Of a stretch of 9,738 nt of DNA, positions 8,301 to 9,738 are shown one piece after another. The notes under the pieces are model-generated. The model did no database searches, was not told where the DNA came from, and saw nothing but the letters and a program-made list of their open reading frames with translations. The stretch's first letter is position 1, and each line of letters starts with the position of its first letter. Origin of the DNA: Nitrospiria bacterium (GTDB lineage: Bacteria > Nitrospirota > Nitrospiria > Nitrospirales > UBA8639); assembly GCA_030430725.1 (NCBI GenBank), contig JAUIKP010000086.1, forward strand, positions 1 to 9,738, given 5' to 3'. Position numbers and translations under genes: made by a program.

Positions 8301-8849
8301 TGGGATTTCGGCCAACGACCCTCGTTCATACCCTAACCGGATCAATGATCGAAGAAGCACCTCACGCTCGCACGTCTCGCCTACCTTGAGTGAAAAACAT
8401 GCTTGAGTGAAGACCTCCGGCGGAAGCAGTTTATGCAGGATGGCCGGAAGTGAGCTCACAATGACGGTGCTTTCACCACGAGACAACCGGTGGAGAGACC
8501 GAACGCGCTGACAAATGACGCTGTGGGCCGGCAGTGCCGGGTTATAGGGAATGGTGGCCCATGGAGGGAACAAGGCCAATGTCTCGTGATCCCGCCTGAT
8601 GAACGAGAAGAAAAATTCCAAGTCTCCATACAATTCTTCGGCTTGTTCTGGTGTGGGGGTGATGATGAGGTGTGTTTGACTGTCAGTGCCGGCGGTCTTT
8701 TTCTCCGGAAGGGTGAACAAGGTCAGGGCCAGGGCGAGGCAGGCCTGTTGCGTACTAAGCAGACAGGGCGGGGGCGTCTGTTCCGGGATCGCTGGAACGA
8801 CCGTGCGCAGCTGGTGTGCAAAATGATGGAAGACGGAAGGGACGTTCAT
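5370..8849 (-). CDS. mfd: Transcription-repair coupling factor Mfd
   Basis: ATP-driven DNA translocase that pushes RNA polymerase off at lesions and recruits UvrA for nucleotide excision repair; cytoplasmic. The product has 1159 residues against 1148 in E. coli, so it is full length. Domains in order: a UvrB-like N-terminal module (about 1-350, with PGEFSVRGGIVDIF at 183-196); the RNA polymerase interaction domain (about 485-555, GDLVVHLQHGIGRYLGL); helicase lobes with Walker A GDVGYGKTE (639-647), DEEQ (740-743), the SAT motif LSATPIPRTLQ (765-775), GLDIPSANT (885-893) and motif VI QLRGRVGRSG (909-918); then the Mfd C-terminal autoinhibitory domain (about 1005-1110). All catalytic motifs appear intact. 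ATG 8849 has no strong Shine-Dalgarno sequence but gives the normal N-terminus. It sits 40 bp after rfaE2 and one base before the foldase start, as the middle gene of a probable operon. Confidence 0.98.
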   Translation of the reverse strand: MNVPSVFHHFAHQLRTVVPAIPEQTPPPCLLSTQQACLALALTLFTLPEKKTAGTDSQTHLIITPTPEQAEELYGDLEFFFSFIRRDHETLALFPPWATIPYNPALPAHSVICQRVRSLHRLSRGESTVIVSSLPAILHKLLPPEVFTQACFSLKVGETCEREVLLRSLIRLGYERGSLAEIPGEFSVRGGIVDIFSTAQDHPVRVEFLGDTVESIRTFDPSTQESITHLKETWVLPTREFIPPDSGQPDSAIEHIPASIEWDLPRYYPKLVTLFEYIHTPITVSFYRPVDLDAGAAQFWNALLETWEHLQPGQGGASAHADPDQLYEMWDTIKTYTSMCPTIWWDSVAPDISAMPCVPVSLQAQSPSSVGVGIRGLPFKETLSKLDQLRADSEIFFVARSPGQVERLLSLLHDHGFPANKWQHPFPQPAMDARAPFYCLEGDLSAGFLSSDGHIAFVTEEELFGKGIRHRPHTKSPTAKFFSSLEDLKEGDLVVHLQHGIGRYLGLRRLEVQGFTSDYLLLQFGGTDTLYVPLDRLNHIHRYRGAEQRSPRLDRLGGTAWGKTKAKIKKGIEDMTEELVELYANREVARRSAYQEDTLLVHEFEAGFEYEETPDQLRAIEEIGRDMESPKPMDRLVCGDVGYGKTEVAMRAAFKAIQANRQVAVLVPTTLLAQQHFENFSIRFAPFPVKIGILSRFQSANEIKATLKDLAGGVIDIVIGTHRVVQKDVLFKQLGLVIIDEEQSFGVRHKERLKQLRTQVDVLTLSATPIPRTLQMAFSGVRDLSVIETPPPGRLAVETQVLRFDATVVREAIVRELARGGQVYYVHNRVETMEQTGAWLQDLVPEARILMAHGQMNEQLLERVMLRFFHQEADVLLASAIIQSGLDIPSANTILIDRADLFGLSQLYQLRGRVGRSGQQAFAYLFIPNEETLSTDAQKRMNAIQEFAELGSGFRIAAADLEIRGAGNLLGKQQSGNIAAVGLDLYLQMVEQAVQQLKGQEVEEEWEPTLQLDVSAFIPEEYVEDPSQRLGLYKRLSGSDRLGDLALLYGETLDRFGSPPAAMERLFEVMQIKVLAKALQLEYVEVRSGLMSLRFHERAKLPEQGIRALIDKWKDRLDCLSPRAYRLTLPEQDWASMYPRANTVLQELYQSIAKEEVRT

Positions 8850-8889
8850 AATCTGAAATACACCACGAACAAGGTTCTCGACGTGCGGA

Positions 8890-9387
8890 CTAGCAGGATG
8901 GGCTTATTCCATGCGTGGTGAGAATTCGTTCAATAATCGTTGTGGTTGAAACATTGGAGACAAGTGGAATCGTTCGCACAAATCCTCCCCGTTCCTCAAC
9001 AAAATCTTTTCCGATAATTCGCTCGGAGGTCCAATCTCCTCCTTTTACAAGGACATTGGGCTGGATAGCCTTAATGAGATTCAAAGGATCCGGTTCGTCA
9101 AAAAGTATGACATAATCAACGCAACCTAATGCAGCGATGATCTCCGCCCGTTGTGTATCGGTTTGAATAGGTCGATTCCTGCCCTTATCCAGTTGACGGA
9201 CTGAACGATCGCTATTGACTCCGACCACTAATCGATCTCCCAACTGTTTGGCTTCTGCCAGATATCTCGTATGTCCGATATGCAGCAAATCAAAACATCC
9301 ATTGGTAAAGACAATGGATTCCCCCGCCTGCTGATGAAGGGTAATTCGTTCTAAGAGACTATCCAAGGTATGAATTTTTGATTGCAT
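8890..9387 (-). CDS. rfaE2: D-glycero-beta-D-manno-heptose 1-phosphate adenylyltransferase (stand-alone RfaE2/HldE C-domain)
   Basis: Transfers AMP from ATP to heptose 1-phosphate to make ADP-heptose, the precursor of the LPS inner core; cytoplasmic. The 165-residue protein matches the nucleotidyltransferase half of E. coli HldE and stands alone, so the kinase half (RfaE1/HldA) should be encoded elsewhere. Visible motifs: TNGCFDLLHIGH (28-39) with the cytidylyltransferase-type HxGH signature (H36, H39), VVGVNSD (54-60), KGRNRPI (68-74), VKGGDW (114-119) and a C-terminal STTTIIERI (147-155). This combination is specific enough to separate it from glycerol-3-phosphate cytidylyltransferases. ATG 9387 gives a normal N-terminus, although AAGGA lies too far upstream to be a good ribosome binding site. 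It is the first gene of the minus-strand cluster with mfd and the surA-like gene; its promoter should lie in the divergent spacer to its right. Confidence 0.93.
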   Translation of the reverse strand: MQSKIHTLDSLLERITLHQQAGESIVFTNGCFDLLHIGHTRYLAEAKQLGDRLVVGVNSDRSVRQLDKGRNRPIQTDTQRAEIIAALGCVDYVILFDEPDPLNLIKAIQPNVLVKGGDWTSERIIGKDFVEERGGFVRTIPLVSNVSTTTIIERILTTHGISPSC

Positions 9388-9584
9388 AAGGATAAATCGT
9401 TGAATCCTTTCCTGGGGTCTCTATCTCACATATCCCTTTTTCTGTATGATACCTGCTGTATACGCCAAATCCTAGAGAGGTTACCCAACAAGCCACTTCG
9501 GCAAATAGGAAAACAGGATATGCGGTTGCGATCTCAGGCCCAACCGGATTTCCTAAGTCCGAGCGCGTCCATTCCAAGAGTTGC
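9388..9584. other. Divergent intergenic spacer
   Basis: This 197-bp stretch separates the rfaE2 start (minus) from the partial transporter start (plus), so promoters for both directions should lie here. A TATGAT (9445-9450), preceded by TG, could be a plus-strand -10 element, but no convincing -35 stands at the right distance. I see no clear operator, riboswitch or terminator. Confidence 0.35.
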
Positions 9585-9738
9585 ATGAGCCAATCCGGTC
9601 CAGGTCCCCATACCGCTATTCCGGCGCATCAATTTGGCCTCTTTGCCGCCCCGCTCATTGCCGGGTTAATGTTTGTGCTGCTTCCCGAATCCCTGCCCGA
9701 ACCCGCGAGAATTCTGGCAACAATTTTAAGCTGGGTGG
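9585..9738 (+). CDS. N-terminus of a probable DASS/SLC13-type anion:sodium symporter (3'-partial)
   Basis: From ATG 9585, 51 codons stay open to the window edge: MSQSGPGPHTAIPAHQFGLF, then the hydrophobic stretch AAPLIAGLMFVLL, then PESLPEPARILATILSWV. A first membrane helix followed by a Pro/Glu-rich turn and a second helix ending in a Trp matches the start of divalent anion:Na+ symporters (SLC13/DASS), which typically open with a G(L)xxGPLxxLxxLL-P-P-GLxxxAxxxLAxxxWM pattern. Such proteins carry dicarboxylates, citrate, sulfate or related anions; the substrate cannot be told from this fragment. AAGAG (9576-9580) is a weak but well-placed ribosome binding site. The frame has no other standard start in the bases just upstream. 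That this is a membrane protein start is fairly secure; the family is inference from a short stretch. Confidence 0.6.
   Translation, partial: MSQSGPGPHTAIPAHQFGLFAAPLIAGLMFVLLPESLPEPARILATILSWV

Noticed and set aside
7733..8329. Open frame of 198 codons on the minus strand
   Set aside because: It lies inside mfd in another frame; the mfd frame shows clear family motifs, and this one has no recognisable domain.
8490..8921. Open frame of 143 codons on the plus strand
   Set aside because: Antisense to the mfd N-terminus and the rfaE2 end; its low-complexity Gly/Gln/Arg composition suggests a shadow frame.
9543..9599. Inverted repeat ACCGGATT/AATCCGGT around the start of the partial transporter gene
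   Set aside because: Eight bases with a 41-base loop is expected by chance in a window of this size.
1..9738. Mobile elements, CRISPR arrays, tRNA or rRNA genes
   Set aside because: No transposase or integrase motif, no regularly spaced repeats and no recognisable RNA gene was seen on either strand.

Overview
This 9.7-kb window is an ordinary chromosomal segment from a Gram-negative bacterium with mid-range GC. The envelope genes show the Gram-negative character: a stand-alone heptose-phosphate adenylyltransferase used for LPS core synthesis, and a SurA-like periplasmic foldase. The gene mix and protein style would fit Nitrospirota (Nitrospira-like), but this is an impression and no rRNA or marker comparison was possible. 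There is no rRNA, tRNA, CRISPR array, insertion sequence or phage gene.

Layout. Positions 6-1427 (+) encode a protein of unknown role whose C-terminal half carries a papain-like Gln/Cys/His/Asn arrangement; its 5' end may lie outside the window. It is followed by a small unknown gene (about 1440-1742, +) whose natural start is separated from its body by a T6 run, suggesting a one-base frameshift. Next come a dicarboxylate/acidic amino acid:cation symporter (1835-3013, +), with an unclear start, and argG, argininosuccinate synthase (3129-4382, +), with a good ribosome binding site.

argG converges on a three-gene minus-strand cluster that reads from right to left: rfaE2 (9387-8890), mfd (8849-5370) and a SurA-type foldase (5368-4448). 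The gaps are 40 bp and 1 bp, so this is very probably one transcription unit joining LPS heptose activation, transcription-coupled repair and outer-membrane protein folding. A 197-bp divergent spacer (9388-9584) separates rfaE2 from the first ~51 codons of a plus-strand gene that resembles the N-terminus of a DASS/SLC13 anion:sodium symporter and runs off the window.

Most of the content is housekeeping. The best candidates for something undescribed are the papain-like protein with its small partner, and the T6 frameshift at the start of that partner.
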